Part shown: positions 18,533 through 28,306 of the stretch, piece after piece
Layout of the letters: each line of letters begins with the position of its first letter
Numbering within the stretch: the stretch's first letter is position 1
Assembly (NCBI RefSeq): GCF_000768685.1
Contig: NZ_AVPK01000004.1
Coordinates: forward strand, 248,001 to 312,000
Source: Knoellia subterranea KCTC 19937
GTDB taxonomy: Bacteria > Actinomycetota > Actinomycetes > Actinomycetales > Dermatophilaceae
DNA: 64,000 nucleotides
Direction: 5' to 3'
Notes under the pieces: generated by a model
What the model was told of the DNA's origin: nothing
Databases searched by the model: none
Seen by the model: only the letters and a program-made list of their open reading frames with translations
Translations under genes and position numbers: made by a program

Positions 18533-19752
18533 GCTCGACCCTCTACACGTCCATCGGTGAGCTGGTGACCTGCGACGGGCCCGACTCGGGGACGCTCGCA
18601 GGGGTCGCTGGCGATGGCGTGCTGGGGATCGTGCGCAATGCCGCCCTCGTCGTCGAGGACGGGCGCATCGCGTGGATCGGTACTGCCGCGGATGCGCCGG
18701 ACAGCGACACCCGAGTCGACCTCGAGGGGCGAGCCGTCCTGCCGGGCTTCGTCGACAGCCACAGCCATCTCGTCTTCGACGGTGATCGGGCCGCCGAGTT
18801 CGCGGCGCGGATGACGGGGGAGCGCTACGACGGCGGAGGCATCGGCGTCTCCGTCGACGCCACCCGCGCGGCATCGGACGAGCGATTGCGAGAACTGGTC
18901 GGGCGCAGGGTCGCGGAGATGCGCGCGCAGGGCACGACGACGGTGGAGATCAAGAGTGGCTACGGCCTCACGGTTGAGGACGAGGTCAGGGCCCTGCGGA
19001 TCGCCGGTGAGTTCACCACGGAGACAACGTTCCTCGGCGCACACGTCGTGCCGCCGGAGGCGCGGGGCGATAGGGCGGCCTATGTCGAGCTCGTCACCGG
19101 GCCCATGCTGGAGGCGTGTGCGCCGCACGCGAAGTGGGCCGATGTCTTCTGCGAGCCGAACTCGGCCCACGCCTTCACCGAGGACGAGTCACGAGCGGTC
19201 CTGACCGCCGCCCGCGACGCCGGTCTGGAGCTACGTGTCCACGGCAACCAGTTGGGTCCCGGGCCGGGAGTTCGGCTCGCGGTCGAGCTCGCCGCGGCGA
19301 GCGTCGACCACTGCACCTATCTGTCCGACGACGACGTCGATGCGCTCGTTCAGGCGTCCGACACGACGGCCGCCACGCTGTTGCCCGGGGTGGAGTTCTC
19401 GACGCGTTCGCCCTATCCGGATGCGCGACGCCTCATCGACGCCGGTGTGTCCGTCGCGCTGGCCACCGACTGCAACCCGGGCACGTGCTACTCGGACTCG
19501 ATGCCGTTCGTCATCGCGCTCGCCGTGCGCGAGATGGGCATGACGCCGAGTGAGGCGGTGTGGGCCGCCACCCGCGGGTCGGCCCGAGCGTTGCGCCGCG
19601 ACGACATCGGACGCATCGTCGTCGGCGGTCCCGCCGACCTTGCCGTGCTCGACGCACCCAGCCACCTGCACCTCGCCTATCGCGCAGGTGTCCCCATCGC
19701 CCGTGCCCTCGTCACGCCGAGCGGGACATCGGAGGATCGCCCTCAGGCGTGA
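18529..19752 (+). CDS. hutI: Imidazolonepropionase
   Basis: The 407-residue metal-dependent amidohydrolase opens imidazolonepropionate to formimidoylglutamate, linking HutU to HutF. Diagnostic stretches are [16 protein letters not shown], the substrate loop [26 protein letters not shown] and [13 protein letters not shown]. The GTG start overlaps the hutF stop. Its last 41 bp overlap a convergent XRE-type gene. Confidence 0.95.
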   Translation: MSSTLYTSIGELVTCDGPDSGTLAGVAGDGVLGIVRNAALVVEDGRIAWIGTAADAPDSDTRVDLEGRAVLPGFVDSHSHLVFDGDRAAEFAARMTGERYDGGGIGVSVDATRAASDERLRELVGRRVAEMRAQGTTTVEIKSGYGLTVEDEVRALRIAGEFTTETTFLGAHVVPPEARGDRAAYVELVTGPMLEACAPHAKWADVFCEPNSAHAFTEDESRAVLTAARDAGLELRVHGNQLGPGPGVRLAVELAAASVDHCTYLSDDDVDALVQASDTTAATLLPGVEFSTRSPYPDARRLIDAGVSVALATDCNPGTCYSDSMPFVIALAVREMGMTPSEAVWAATRGSARALRRDDIGRIVVGGPADLAVLDAPSHLHLAYRAGVPIARALVTPSGTSEDRPQA

Positions 19753-20419
19753 GGGGCACGCCCGCACCGTCGGGCCCCCGATCGGGCACCTCGTCGTGCC
19801 GCATCACCCGCACATCGACTCTGAGGAGCATCCCGAGTCGGCCGGACGTCGACAGCAGGGTGTTGAAACTTGTGTCGGGCGCGGGCGTCACTCCGATGAA
19901 GACGCGGGAGGCAACGCCCTCGCAGCCGTTGGCGATGTCTCCGTAGAGGCAGGGGTCGGTCGCCCCGATCGCGGCGAGCACGTCGAGGACCTCGGCCAGG
20001 TTGGCGCTGATGCGCCGCCCGATCGGCCCGGGAAGTGCGAGCGCTGGCGCACCTTCCGTGACCACGCAAGCGCCAGCCTGGTCGATGGTGGCCACCACGC
20101 CAGCGTCAGCTTGGTCGATGGTGGCCACCAGGCCGGCGTCCGCCTGGTCGACGTTCGCCACACCGCTGACTGCCGATGCTCCGGCGCGGACCGCGCCGAT
20201 GTTGTTCAGACTCCATCGGAGCTCGTATCCGCATCCCGCGACAAGTCGCTCCAGGGCGGGCAACGTCGGTTGTTGCGCGCCGGTCTCGTAGCGGGCCAGA
20301 ACGGCCTTGTCGATCCCGACGCGCTCGGCCAACGCCGCCTGGGTCAGTCGTTGCAGGTGCCTCGCGTGCCGCAGGATGTCGCGCGCTGTGGAGGTGGGAG
20401 GGGCTGGTCGGCGTGTCAT
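19712..20419 (-). CDS. XRE helix-turn-helix protein with degenerate nucleotidyltransferase-like domain
   Basis: The 235-residue protein starts with a clear Cro/C1 helix-turn-helix (about 15-65: [21 protein letters not shown]). A linker with an 11-residue repeat follows (87-118: [32 protein letters not shown]). The C-terminal part (about 150-212) reads like an MNT-type nucleotidyltransferase: LYGDIANG at the place of xFGSxARG, then [12 protein letters not shown] like the usual LLGxxVDVV. The active-site Ser and Asp pair is lost, so it is probably a non-catalytic binding domain. It may be a regulator or an orphan antitoxin-like protein; no toxin lies next to it. Confidence 0.65.
   Translation of the reverse strand: MTRRPAPPTSTARDILRHARHLQRLTQAALAERVGIDKAVLARYETGAQQPTLPALERLVAGCGYELRWSLNNIGAVRAGASAVSGVANVDQADAGLVATIDQADAGVVATIDQAGACVVTEGAPALALPGPIGRRISANLAEVLDVLAAIGATDPCLYGDIANGCEGVASRVFIGVTPAPDTSFNTLLSTSGRLGMLLRVDVRVMRHDEVPDRGPDGAGVPLTPEGDPPMSRSA
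20076..20162 (-). repeat. 33-bp in-frame tandem repeat
   Basis: Two full and one partial copies of a 33-bp unit lie inside the XRE gene and encode the 11-residue [10 protein letters not shown] repeat. Copy number changes would keep the reading frame. Confidence 0.85.
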
Positions 20420-20663
20420 GGATCCACGATGCCTTCTCGCCGGAGGGGGACCGTCGGGTTTTCCACAGCCGCCGTGCGGACTCAGCCTGCGTGGGGCGCG
20501 TCCGCTCTGGTCCTCCACTGGGTGTCGACTCGGGTCGATGACCCAAAGGTCATCGGGACGATGACTGATAAGTCAGCGGTGCGTCCGAGCACAGAGTGGA
20601 TTGCCCTCGGGTTGGTTCGGCCCAAGGAGGTGTCCAGTGATTGAGCTCCTCGGGCCGCTCGCC

Positions 20664-20942
20664 TCAGAGGTCGCGGTCGGTGATCTCGTGCGGCTTGTGG
20701 CCGGCCGACCGGGCGTAGTACTGGGCGGCCTTGCGGGTGGCCATCGTGCGGGCGACGCCCGCCGCGAGACCGGTGAGGGCGGCATACGCGAGAGCCGTGA
20801 CGAACGGCGAGTCGGGATCCTTCGGGTCAAACCCCTTGTCCTGCCCGGCCTTCTGCCAGATCTGGTCGGCCACCTTCGTCGCGGCAATTCCGGCGAGAAC
20901 GGCCGACCCGGTTCCGAGGATCTTCCACACAGCGCTGCCCAC
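20664..20942 (-). CDS. DUF4235 small membrane-associated protein
   Basis: The 92-residue protein matches the DUF4235 pattern: a first hydrophobic segment (ILGTGSAVLAGIAATKVA), a polar middle (DQIWQKAGQDKGFDPKDPDS) and a second hydrophobic segment (ALAYAALTGLAAGVARTM). It is probably a two-helix inner-membrane protein of unknown role. The GTG start at 20942 follows AAGGAG by 5 nt and is preferred to the upstream in-frame ATG. The 244 bp between it and the XRE gene show nothing recognisable. Confidence 0.72.
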   Translation of the reverse strand: MGSAVWKILGTGSAVLAGIAATKVADQIWQKAGQDKGFDPKDPDSPFVTALAYAALTGLAAGVARTMATRKAAQYYARSAGHKPHEITDRDL

Positions 20943-21037
20943 GATGACTCCTTCAGGTTGCGATGGCCGCCGCGCGATCTCCCGCACGGGGCGTGCTCAG
21001 TTCCAGCCTGCCACAGCACAGGAGTAGGGTGACCACG

Positions 21038-21127
21038 TCAACGACAGGGGAGCGCTTCGGCGCTGAGAGTGCGGGCAACCGCAGACCCTCACACCTGATC
21101 CGGTTCGCACCGGCGTAGGGAGTCGAG
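21038..21127 (+). promoter_or_regulatory. TPP riboswitch (THI box)
   Basis: The conserved thi-box blocks are all present in order: ACAGGGGAGC, GCUGAGAGUG, GCAGACCCUC, ACCUGAUCCGG and CACCGGCGUAGGGAGUC, with closing P1 bases GAC and GUC. It binds thiamine pyrophosphate and shuts off the downstream ykoE-type transporter. A downstream pairing between about 21133-21142 (AGGTGAGCCC) and 21167-21177 (GGGGTTCACCT) is a candidate expression platform. Confidence 0.95.
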
Positions 21128-21227
21128 TTCTCAGGTGAGCCCAGAGGATGCCGCAGGGCATTCAAGGGGTTCACCTCCCCGAGGTATCCACCGGGCACGC
21201 CCGGAGACCACGGGAGAAGAAGTTCAC

Positions 21228-21944
21228 ATGGCAACACCCACCACCAAGTCGGCCGCCGTCGACCCCACGGCCAACAGCACGGCCACCACGGCAGCCGAAC
21301 CGTCCACCGCGAAGACGGGCAGCGTCCTGCGTGCCCGCAGCATCCTGGCGACCCGTCCCCTCATGGGGTGGCGGACCGTCGACATCCTCACCATCGCCTT
21401 CCTCGGCGCCGCCCTCGGCATTGCGTTCTGGGGTTGGGGCGTTTTCTACAACGGCCCGCTCAGCGCCATCACCTTCGGCTTCGCACCACTGGGCGGGCTC
21501 TTCGCCGGGCCCTGGTTCCTGGCGGGAGTCGTCGGCGGACTCGTCGTCCGCCGCCCCGGTGCCGCCCTCTTCTGCGAGGTCGTCGCCGCCCTCGTCTCGA
21601 TGATCCCGGGCACGGAGTGGGGCGCCACCACCCTCGTCTCCGGCATCGTCCAGGGCCTGGGCACCGAGCTCGCGTTCGCGCTGCTCGGCTACCGCGCGTT
21701 CGGCATCGCAGCGGCCATGCTCGCCGGTGCACTCGCGGGGCCGTTCGCCGCGTTCTACGAGTCCTTCACCTGGATCCAGGACTGGTCCTTCGCGTGGAAG
21801 GCCGCGTATGCCGGCGTCCTCGCCTTCTCCGGTGCCGTGGTCGCCGGGGCCGGCGGGTGGCTGCTCACCCGAGCACTCGCCGTTGCCGGTGCCCTCAACG
21901 CGTTCCCGCCCGGGCAGGAACACCGCGAGAACCGCGCACTCTGA
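21228..21944 (+). CDS. ykoE: ECF transporter S component, YkoE type
   Basis: The 238-residue protein has a polar Thr/Ala-rich N-terminus (1-40) and five to six membrane helices. WRTVDILTIAFLGAALGIAFW, PLSAITFGFAPLGGLFAGPWF, GTEWGA and YESFTWIQDWSFAW are characteristic of YkoE, the substrate-binding unit for hydroxymethylpyrimidine or thiamine. The TPP riboswitch upstream confirms the substrate class. GGGAGAAG precedes the ATG. The energy-coupling subunits follow immediately. Confidence 0.93.
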   Translation: MATPTTKSAAVDPTANSTATTAAEPSTAKTGSVLRARSILATRPLMGWRTVDILTIAFLGAALGIAFWGWGVFYNGPLSAITFGFAPLGGLFAGPWFLAGVVGGLVVRRPGAALFCEVVAALVSMIPGTEWGATTLVSGIVQGLGTELAFALLGYRAFGIAAAMLAGALAGPFAAFYESFTWIQDWSFAWKAAYAGVLAFSGAVVAGAGGWLLTRALAVAGALNAFPPGQEHRENRAL

Positions 21945-21945
21945 C

Positions 21946-24210
21946 GTGGTCTCCCTCGACGCCAGCGCGGGCAGAGGGGCCGGCGCTGACGCGGGGTCCG
22001 ACCCGGTGATGGGCGGCCACGTCACCCTCGAGGGGGTGACGTGGCGCCCGTTCGGCCGCCGCGAACCTGTTCTGCGCGACGTCTCGCTCTCGCTGACTCC
22101 GGGTCAGCGTGTCCTCCTGGTCGGCCCCAGTGGCTCGGGCAAGTCGACCCTGCTGCGGGCCCTCGCCGGCCTCCTCGAGACCGCCGACGCCGGCGAACTC
22201 TCCGGCTTGGTGACGATCGATGGTCACGCACCCGGCTCGCGCGCCGGCGAGGTCGGACTCGTCCTCCAGGAGCCCGGCGCCGGGGTCGTCGCCTCCTCGG
22301 TCGGGCGCGACGTCGCGTTCGGCCTCGAGAACGTCGGCCTGGCGCGTTCGGACATGCCGGCCGCCATCCGTGCCGCCGTCGAGGCCGTCGGCCTGCGCAT
22401 GCCGCTCGACACCCCGACCGGAGCGCTCTCCGGCGGCGAGACCCAGCGGCTGGCGCTCGCCGGCGCGCTCGCCCTGCGCCCCAGCGTGCTGCTCCTTGAC
22501 GAACCGACCGCGATGCTCGATCCCGGCCACGCCGCCCAGGTGCGGGCAAGTGTGGAACGGGCGCTCACGGCATACCCGATCACCACGGTCGTCGTCGAGC
22601 ACATCCTCGGACCGTGGGTCGATCTCGTCGACCGCATGCTCGTCCTCGATGCGGACGGAGTCCTCGTCGCCGACGGTCCCGTGCGCGACGTGCTCGATCG
22701 CGAGCGGGAGCGACTCCTCGACATGGGCATCTGGGTGCCCGATGCGCCACCCCCGACGCCGATCGCGTCGGTTGCCGGGGCGGCGGCCGCCCCGGAGGGA
22801 CGCCAGATCCCCGCAGCGACCCCCCTCACCATCGAACGCACGACCCGCCTGCTCGACGGCTCGACACGCACTCACGTCGCCGCCCTGGTGGACCGGGCGC
22901 TCACCCCGCGCCCCGGCACGACCACCGCCCTCGTCGGCCCGAGTGGTTCCGGCAAGTCGACCGTTCTCCTCGGCTTCGCCGGCGGCCTGACCCCCTCGAG
23001 CGGGGCGATCACGGCCGAGGAGCGACCCGTCGCCGACCTCTCCAGTCGCGAGCTCGCCGCGCAGGTGGGTTGGGTCCCGCAGTGGTCGAGCTCGACGATC
23101 ATCGGCCGCACCGTCCTCGACGAGGTGCTCGTGGCGAGTCGGGCACTCGGGGAAGAGACTCCCGAGCGAGTGGAGGAGGCCCGCGCCCTGCTCGTCTCGC
23201 TCGGTCTGGACCACCTCGAGGCCGCCGACCCGCGCGAACTCTCGGGTGGCGAACAGCGCCGCCTCGCCATCGCCGCCGCCCTGCTGCACCGACCGCCACT
23301 GCTGCTCGCCGACGAGCCCACGGTCGGGCAGGACCGCCACACCTGGGCGGCCGTCGTCGGACTCCTCGACGCGCAGCGCGCCGGCGGGGGTGCGGTTCTC
23401 GTGTCGACGCACGACGCAGCCCTGATCGAGCGGTGCGACGACGTCGTGGAGCTCAGCCCGCCACCACGCGAGGCAGCTCCACCGGCGTCCCGTCGCGTGC
23501 TCGCCGGGCGCGCCGGTCCGTTGGCTCTGATGGGCGGCGCGATGCTCGCCATCCCGGCCGGGATCATCCCCGGACACTGGCGCACGTCCCTCCTCGTCCT
23601 CGCGGTGCAGGTCGTTCTCGGCGTCATCGCCCTGTCGGCGCCCGGACCCGGGCTGCGCCCACGAGGTCGGCTGCGTCGCGTCGTTCTGCGACTGTTGCCC
23701 GGTGTGCTCGGTGGGCTCTCGGTCGGCTGGTCGACGTGGTTGCTCGGCGGGCACGACACGACCACGGCCTTCACCGCGGCGCTGCGGGTCCTCATCATTG
23801 TCCTGCCGTCGGCGGTCCTCCTGCCGCTCGTCGACCCGGATCGTCTGGGCGACCATCTGGCCCAGAGGTTGCGACTGCCGGCCCGTCCGGTCGTGGCGCT
23901 CTCCGCAGCCCTCCAGCGCGTGCACACCCTCGGCGCGGTCTGGTCCGAGATCTCCCTGGCCCGGCGGGTGCGTGGTCTCGGCATGGATGCGCGACGTCCC
24001 GTGGCGATGGTGCGGGACCTGGCGACGATCACGTTCGGCCTGCTTGTTCGCACCCTGCGGATGGCGGCCGATCTCGCCGTGGCGATGGACGCGCGAGGGT
24101 TCGCCTCGGCCTTCCGCCGGACCTGGTTCGCCTCGGCACCGTGGCGCTGGGCCGACACTCTCCTCCTGATCGGCGCCGCGGTCCCCATCGTCGCCGCGGT
24201 GGTGCTCTGA
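21946..24210 (+). CDS. ECF transporter fused A-A-T energising subunit
   Basis: About 754 residues contain two ABC ATPases and an EcfT domain in one chain. The first ATPase (about 25-255) has GPSGSGKST, LSGGETQRLALAGAL and VLLLDEPTAMLD; the second (about 290-505) has GPSGSGKST, LSGGEQRRLAIAAALL and LLLADEPTVGQD. The C-terminal 230 residues are membrane segments with the EcfT coupling helices (ARRVRGLGMDARRP, AMDARGFAS). With YkoE it imports a thiamine precursor using ATP. The GTG 1 nt after the ykoE stop is taken; GTG 22006 or ATG 22009 are alternatives. Confidence 0.92.
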   Translation: MVSLDASAGRGAGADAGSDPVMGGHVTLEGVTWRPFGRREPVLRDVSLSLTPGQRVLLVGPSGSGKSTLLRALAGLLETADAGELSGLVTIDGHAPGSRAGEVGLVLQEPGAGVVASSVGRDVAFGLENVGLARSDMPAAIRAAVEAVGLRMPLDTPTGALSGGETQRLALAGALALRPSVLLLDEPTAMLDPGHAAQVRASVERALTAYPITTVVVEHILGPWVDLVDRMLVLDADGVLVADGPVRDVLDRERERLLDMGIWVPDAPPPTPIASVAGAAAAPEGRQIPAATPLTIERTTRLLDGSTRTHVAALVDRALTPRPGTTTALVGPSGSGKSTVLLGFAGGLTPSSGAITAEERPVADLSSRELAAQVGWVPQWSSSTIIGRTVLDEVLVASRALGEETPERVEEARALLVSLGLDHLEAADPRELSGGEQRRLAIAAALLHRPPLLLADEPTVGQDRHTWAAVVGLLDAQRAGGGAVLVSTHDAALIERCDDVVELSPPPREAAPPASRRVLAGRAGPLALMGGAMLAIPAGIIPGHWRTSLLVLAVQVVLGVIALSAPGPGLRPRGRLRRVVLRLLPGVLGGLSVGWSTWLLGGHDTTTAFTAALRVLIIVLPSAVLLPLVDPDRLGDHLAQRLRLPARPVVALSAALQRVHTLGAVWSEISLARRVRGLGMDARRPVAMVRDLATITFGLLVRTLRMAADLAVAMDARGFASAFRRTWFASAPWRWADTLLLIGAAVPIVAAVVL

Positions 24211-24265
24211 CGCCCGAAAACTCCGTGGGGGAATGTCAGGACCGAGGGCATACTTGACCACTGTC

Positions 24266-25525
24266 ATGACCACCCTGAACCCCGCGCCGGTCGAGCGTGC
24301 CCGCATCCCGCGCGAGATCTGGGTGCTCGTCGCCTCGGCGTTCGTCATCGCTCTCGGCTTCGGCCTCATCACCCCGGTCCTGCCGCAGTTCGCGCAGAGC
24401 TTCGGGGTCGGCGCGACCGCCAGCGCGATCGTGGTCAGCGTCTTCGCGTTCTTCCGGCTCGTGTTCGCGCCGGCCGGTGGGTCCCTCATCGTCAGGCTCG
24501 GCGAGCGCCCCATCTATCTCGCCGGGCTGCTCATCGTCGCGGCATCCACGGCCGCGACGGCCTTCGCGCAGAACTACTGGCAGCTCCTCGTCTTCCGCGG
24601 ACTCGGCGGCATCGGCTCGGTCATGTTCACCGTCTCCGCGACCGCGCTGATCGTCCGGCTGGCACCGCCGGCGATCCGGGGGCGCGTGGCCTCGGCCTAC
24701 GGCTCCGCCTTCCTCATCGGCGGTATCGGTGGTCCCGCCGTCGGTGGCGCTCTCGGTGGTCTTGGGTTGCGTGTGCCGTTCCTCGCGTATGCCGGTGCGC
24801 TCGTTCTCGCTGCCGCTCTCGTCGCGACGTTCATCAGTTCGCAGGCGTTGCGCCCGGCCCCGGATGCACCCGTGCTCCCGGTCATGACGGCGCGAGAAGG
24901 GTTGCAGGACAACGCCTATCGGGCCGGTCTGGTCTCCGCGTTCGCCAACGGATGGGCCAACTTCGGGGTGCGCAACGCGATCATCCCGCTCTTCGTGGCG
25001 GCCAACATCGGCAAGGAACCGTGGCTCGCCGGCGCGGTGCTCGCGATCTATGCCGGGGGCAACGCGGTCGGGATGAACGTGGCCGGGCGACTCAGCGACC
25101 GCGTCGGGCGACGCCCCTTCATCGTGGGCGGTCTCGTGGTCGCGGGCGTTGCGACGATCGCGACCGGGTTCGCCACGAGCTTCCCCGTCCTCGTCGTCCT
25201 GTCGATCATCGCGGGGCTCGGGTCGGGCGCGCTCAACCCGGCGCAGCAGGCGGCCATCGCCGACATCGTGGGTCGTGACCGCAACGGTGGTCCGGCGCTC
25301 GCGGCCTTCCAGATGTCGTCCGATGCCGGGGCGATCATCGGGCCCGTCCTCGCCGGGGCCCTCGTGGACTCCGGCAGCTTCGCTCTCGCGTTCGGCGTCA
25401 CCGGCGTGCTCAGCCTGTTGGCGACCATCCCGTGGTCACGCGCTCGCGAGACCCTGCCGCGCCACCTCGATCACGACGCGGTGGTCGGGGTGACCTCCGC
25501 CGACCAGCAGGTCAGCGAACGATGA
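24266..25525 (+). CDS. MFS drug-type exporter
   Basis: The 419 residues form a 12-helix MFS protein. The N-terminal half has GFGLITPVLPQFAQSFG and FFRLVFAPAGGSLIVRLGERPIYLAG (motif A region); the C-terminal half has GNAVGMNVAGRLSDRVGRRPFIVGG. This is the multidrug-efflux style of the family. Substrate unknown. The ATG chosen leaves a normal cytoplasmic N-terminus. Its last 14 bp overlap the convergent L,D-transpeptidase gene. Confidence 0.88.
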   Translation: MTTLNPAPVERARIPREIWVLVASAFVIALGFGLITPVLPQFAQSFGVGATASAIVVSVFAFFRLVFAPAGGSLIVRLGERPIYLAGLLIVAASTAATAFAQNYWQLLVFRGLGGIGSVMFTVSATALIVRLAPPAIRGRVASAYGSAFLIGGIGGPAVGGALGGLGLRVPFLAYAGALVLAAALVATFISSQALRPAPDAPVLPVMTAREGLQDNAYRAGLVSAFANGWANFGVRNAIIPLFVAANIGKEPWLAGAVLAIYAGGNAVGMNVAGRLSDRVGRRPFIVGGLVVAGVATIATGFATSFPVLVVLSIIAGLGSGALNPAQQAAIADIVGRDRNGGPALAAFQMSSDAGAIIGPVLAGALVDSGSFALAFGVTGVLSLLATIPWSRARETLPRHLDHDAVVGVTSADQQVSER

Positions 25526-26483
25526 CGGTGGAGCCCTTCGGCATGTAGTTGCGGGCCCAGATCATGTTCATGGCCGCGTTGCTCACCCGGGCGCAACCGT
25601 GTGACGCGGCGTGGGCAGGGATCGACGGGGAGCCGTGAACTGCGTAGCCGCCGTTGAAGTAGCGGGGCCGCCACATGTCGCCCAGGAAGCCCTCGTCCTT
25701 GCCGTCGACGGTGTAGTAGACCGAGAAGGTGCCCTTGGGCGTGCGTGCCGTGACGACGTCGCCGTCCTTCTGCGTGTACTTGTAGCCACCGCCGGTGCTC
25801 GTGTTGAGCGTGTAGCGGACCTGGCCGTCGCGGACGATCATGAGGATCTGGCGCTTGAGGTTGATGTCGACGCCGTTGCCCCGAAGGGTGGTCGAGGGGC
25901 GCACGCCCTTGTCGATGGCGCGTTGGGTGGCCGGGCCGACCCTGCCATCGCGGGAGATGCCGGCCGTCTTCTGGAGCGCCCAGACGGCCTGCTGAGTCAG
26001 GTGGCCGAAGTCGCCGTCCGGCTCGCCGAGCCAGTAGCCCAGGGCCGACAGCTCCTGCTGCAGCTTGAGCACTCGGGGGCCGCTGTCGCCGGAGCGCAGG
26101 TCGGCGTGTTCGGGCTTGGTCGGCGGCTTGGGCTTCGGGGACTTCGTCTGGCTCGGCGTGGCCTTCGTCGGGGTGGGCTTCGGGCTGGCCGTCGTGGGCT
26201 TCGGCTTGGACGTGCCCGTGGTGGCACCGGGCTGCGCGGTGGTCGTCGGTGACGCGGGGCCAACGGTGCCGGGTGCGGTGGTGGACGCGGACGGCCCGGA
26301 CGGGCTCGCGGTGGAGCCGTTCGTACTCGAGGTTGCGCTTCCGGAGGTCGTGGAGGACGACGTGTCGGGCAGGGCGATCGGACCGCCGGCCGAACTGTCA
26401 CCGGTGCCGCACGCGGCGAGTCCGAGCATGAGTCCTGCCGCCAGCGCCGCGGTCGCGGTGCGTCGTGCGGTGTGTGTTGCCAT
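25512..26483 (-). CDS. L,D-transpeptidase lipoprotein with peptidoglycan-binding domain
   Basis: The 323 residues begin with a lipoprotein signal (LMLGLAAC lipobox, Cys about 25). A long Ser/Thr/Pro/Lys linker follows (about 30-125), then a PG_binding_1 domain (about 130-190: VLKLQQELSALGYWLGEPDG) and a YkuD domain. The YkuD catalytic site is intact: HGSPSIPAH, then SHGCARVSN with nucleophile Cys. It crosslinks peptidoglycan by 3-3 bonds or attaches proteins to it, outside the membrane. Confidence 0.92.
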   Translation of the reverse strand: MATHTARRTATAALAAGLMLGLAACGTGDSSAGGPIALPDTSSSTTSGSATSSTNGSTASPSGPSASTTAPGTVGPASPTTTAQPGATTGTSKPKPTTASPKPTPTKATPSQTKSPKPKPPTKPEHADLRSGDSGPRVLKLQQELSALGYWLGEPDGDFGHLTQQAVWALQKTAGISRDGRVGPATQRAIDKGVRPSTTLRGNGVDINLKRQILMIVRDGQVRYTLNTSTGGGYKYTQKDGDVVTARTPKGTFSVYYTVDGKDEGFLGDMWRPRYFNGGYAVHGSPSIPAHAASHGCARVSNAAMNMIWARNYMPKGSTVIVR

Positions 26484-26744
26484 GTGGTCCCCCTCGACCG
26501 TGAGTTGTTGACATCCTCAACCGTCCAGACGCCCAGCGCACGCAGCAGGTTGCGTGCGTGGCCAATTCGTGACCGTCCCGTGCGTGGCACCCGTGGCACC
26601 CGTGGGGCGCGAGGCGCCCGTGGCGTCCCTGGCGCTCATTGGCACGGACCAGTGGGGGTGGCCCCGGACCCATCCCTGAGGTCGCCCCTGAGGGCACCCC
26701 GAAAACCCTGTTCGGCGCCGGAGCCGTCGGTGACGGTGGAACCC
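26484..26744. other. Intergenic region with hairpin and GTGGCACCC repeats
   Basis: The 261 bp between the divergent transpeptidase and oxidase genes holds a perfect 8-bp hairpin (26537-26558, CGCACGCA-N6-TGCGTGCG). GC-rich tracts with tandem GTGGCACCC lie near 26583. Both promoters should lie here, but no clear -35/-10 pair could be picked. Confidence 0.5.
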
Positions 26745-28283
26745 ATGCGCACCGCCATCAAGCTCGTCATCGCCCTCGGAACCGTCGTCGTCCTCACGGT
26801 CGGCGGGTTCGCTGCCTACATCGCCTGGTCGTTCGCGCAGTCGAGCATCGACACGGTGGGCAAGGTCGACTTCGATCGCCCGCTCGTCATCCCGCCGCTC
26901 GCGGAGTCGACGGTCGATCCCTCGGGTGTGCGCACCTTCGACCTGACCATGCAGGCGGGGGAGTCCGATCTCGGGCGCGGTGCGCCGACTCCGACGTGGG
27001 GCTTCAACGGCTCCTTCCTCGGCCCCACCCTCCGCGCCACTCGCGGCGAGCAGGTCCGGGTCAATGTCACCAGCCGGCTCGGTGAGACGTCGACGGTGCA
27101 CTGGCACGGCATGCACCTGCCGGCGTCGATGGACGGCGGCCCCCGCCAGCCGATCCAACCCGGTGGTCGCTGGTCCCCGCACTGGACGATCGACCAGCCG
27201 GCGGCGACGCTCTGGTACCACCCACATCCCCATGGCGAGACGGCCAAGCACGTCTATCGAGGGCTGGCCGGGATGTTCCTCCTCGACGACGCGAACGACG
27301 TCGCCCTCCCGAAGACCTACGGCGTCGATGACTTCCCGATCATGGTGCAGGACAAGGCATTTGACGGGAACCAGCTCGACGAGTCCCACGGTCTCTTCCA
27401 GTCGACGGGCATCCTCGGCGACACAGTGCTCGTCAACGGCACTCCCGGTGCGTTCCTTCAGGCCACGACCGAAAGGGTCCGCCTGAGGGTGCTCAACGGC
27501 TCGAACGCGCGCGTCTACCGCTTCCATTTCGACGACAACCGTCGGTATGCCGTCGTCGCGAGTGACGGGGGACTCCTCCCTCGTCCAGTGCTCACCGATG
27601 AACTCCTGCTGTCGCCGGGCGAGCGCGCCGAGATCGTCGTCGACGTCCGACCGGGCGACCGCACCGTCCTCCAGAGCGCCCCGCCGACCGGGGATGGCAA
27701 CCGCTTCACGGGCGGCTCGGACCGCCTCGACATCCTCGAGCTCCGAGGCGCGACCACGCTCGCACCGAGCCCGCCCCTGCCTTCCGAGCTGGCCCCGGCC
27801 CCGGACCTCGCCGACGACGTCATCGGGGCGACCCGATCCATCAGCCTCAGCGGCACGCGGACGAACTTCGGGAAGATGGACATGGGGCGCGTCGACATCG
27901 TCTCGACGCTCGACACCACCGAGTCGTGGACCGTCACGAACGCCGACGGCCAGGTGCACAACTTCCACATCCACGACGTGCAGTTCCAGGTCATCCGGTA
28001 TGCCGGCGGCCCACCTCCCGCGGTCCTCGCCGGCTGGAAGGACACCGTCCTCATCCCCAACGGAGCCTCGGTCGAACTCCGGATGCGCTTCACCGACTTC
28101 GCCGACACACAGAGCCCCTACATGTTCCACTGCCACCTCCTCCGACACGAGGACGAGGGGCTCATGGGCCAGTTCGTCGTGGCCCGGCCGGGCGAGACCG
28201 CCGACCGCATCGAGGTCTCTGACCACGCCGACCACGGCGCCGGTGCGGCGGCCGAGAAGCGGACCACCCGGCATACCCACTGA
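26745..28283 (+). CDS. Multicopper oxidase, membrane-anchored
   Basis: The 512-residue three-domain cupredoxin protein has an N-terminal membrane anchor (about 5-30). All four copper motifs are present: HWHG near 119, HPHPHG near 160, HNFHIHD near 405 and HCHLLRHEDEGLM near 462, with the Met axial ligand of a CueO/bilirubin-oxidase type. It oxidises Cu(I), phenols or metals outside the cell. No copper regulator or chaperone lies nearby. The chosen ATG follows GGTGGA; upstream in-frame starts would add a low-complexity tail. Confidence 0.92.
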   Translation: MRTAIKLVIALGTVVVLTVGGFAAYIAWSFAQSSIDTVGKVDFDRPLVIPPLAESTVDPSGVRTFDLTMQAGESDLGRGAPTPTWGFNGSFLGPTLRATRGEQVRVNVTSRLGETSTVHWHGMHLPASMDGGPRQPIQPGGRWSPHWTIDQPAATLWYHPHPHGETAKHVYRGLAGMFLLDDANDVALPKTYGVDDFPIMVQDKAFDGNQLDESHGLFQSTGILGDTVLVNGTPGAFLQATTERVRLRVLNGSNARVYRFHFDDNRRYAVVASDGGLLPRPVLTDELLLSPGERAEIVVDVRPGDRTVLQSAPPTGDGNRFTGGSDRLDILELRGATTLAPSPPLPSELAPAPDLADDVIGATRSISLSGTRTNFGKMDMGRVDIVSTLDTTESWTVTNADGQVHNFHIHDVQFQVIRYAGGPPPAVLAGWKDTVLIPNGASVELRMRFTDFADTQSPYMFHCHLLRHEDEGLMGQFVVARPGETADRIEVSDHADHGAGAAAEKRTTRHTH

Positions 28284-28306
28284 GGGTTCGCCCTACCGTT
28301 CTCCTC

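Noticed and set aside
20076-20162. CRISPR-like repeat array
   Set aside because: Units are contiguous without spacers and encode an in-frame protein repeat.
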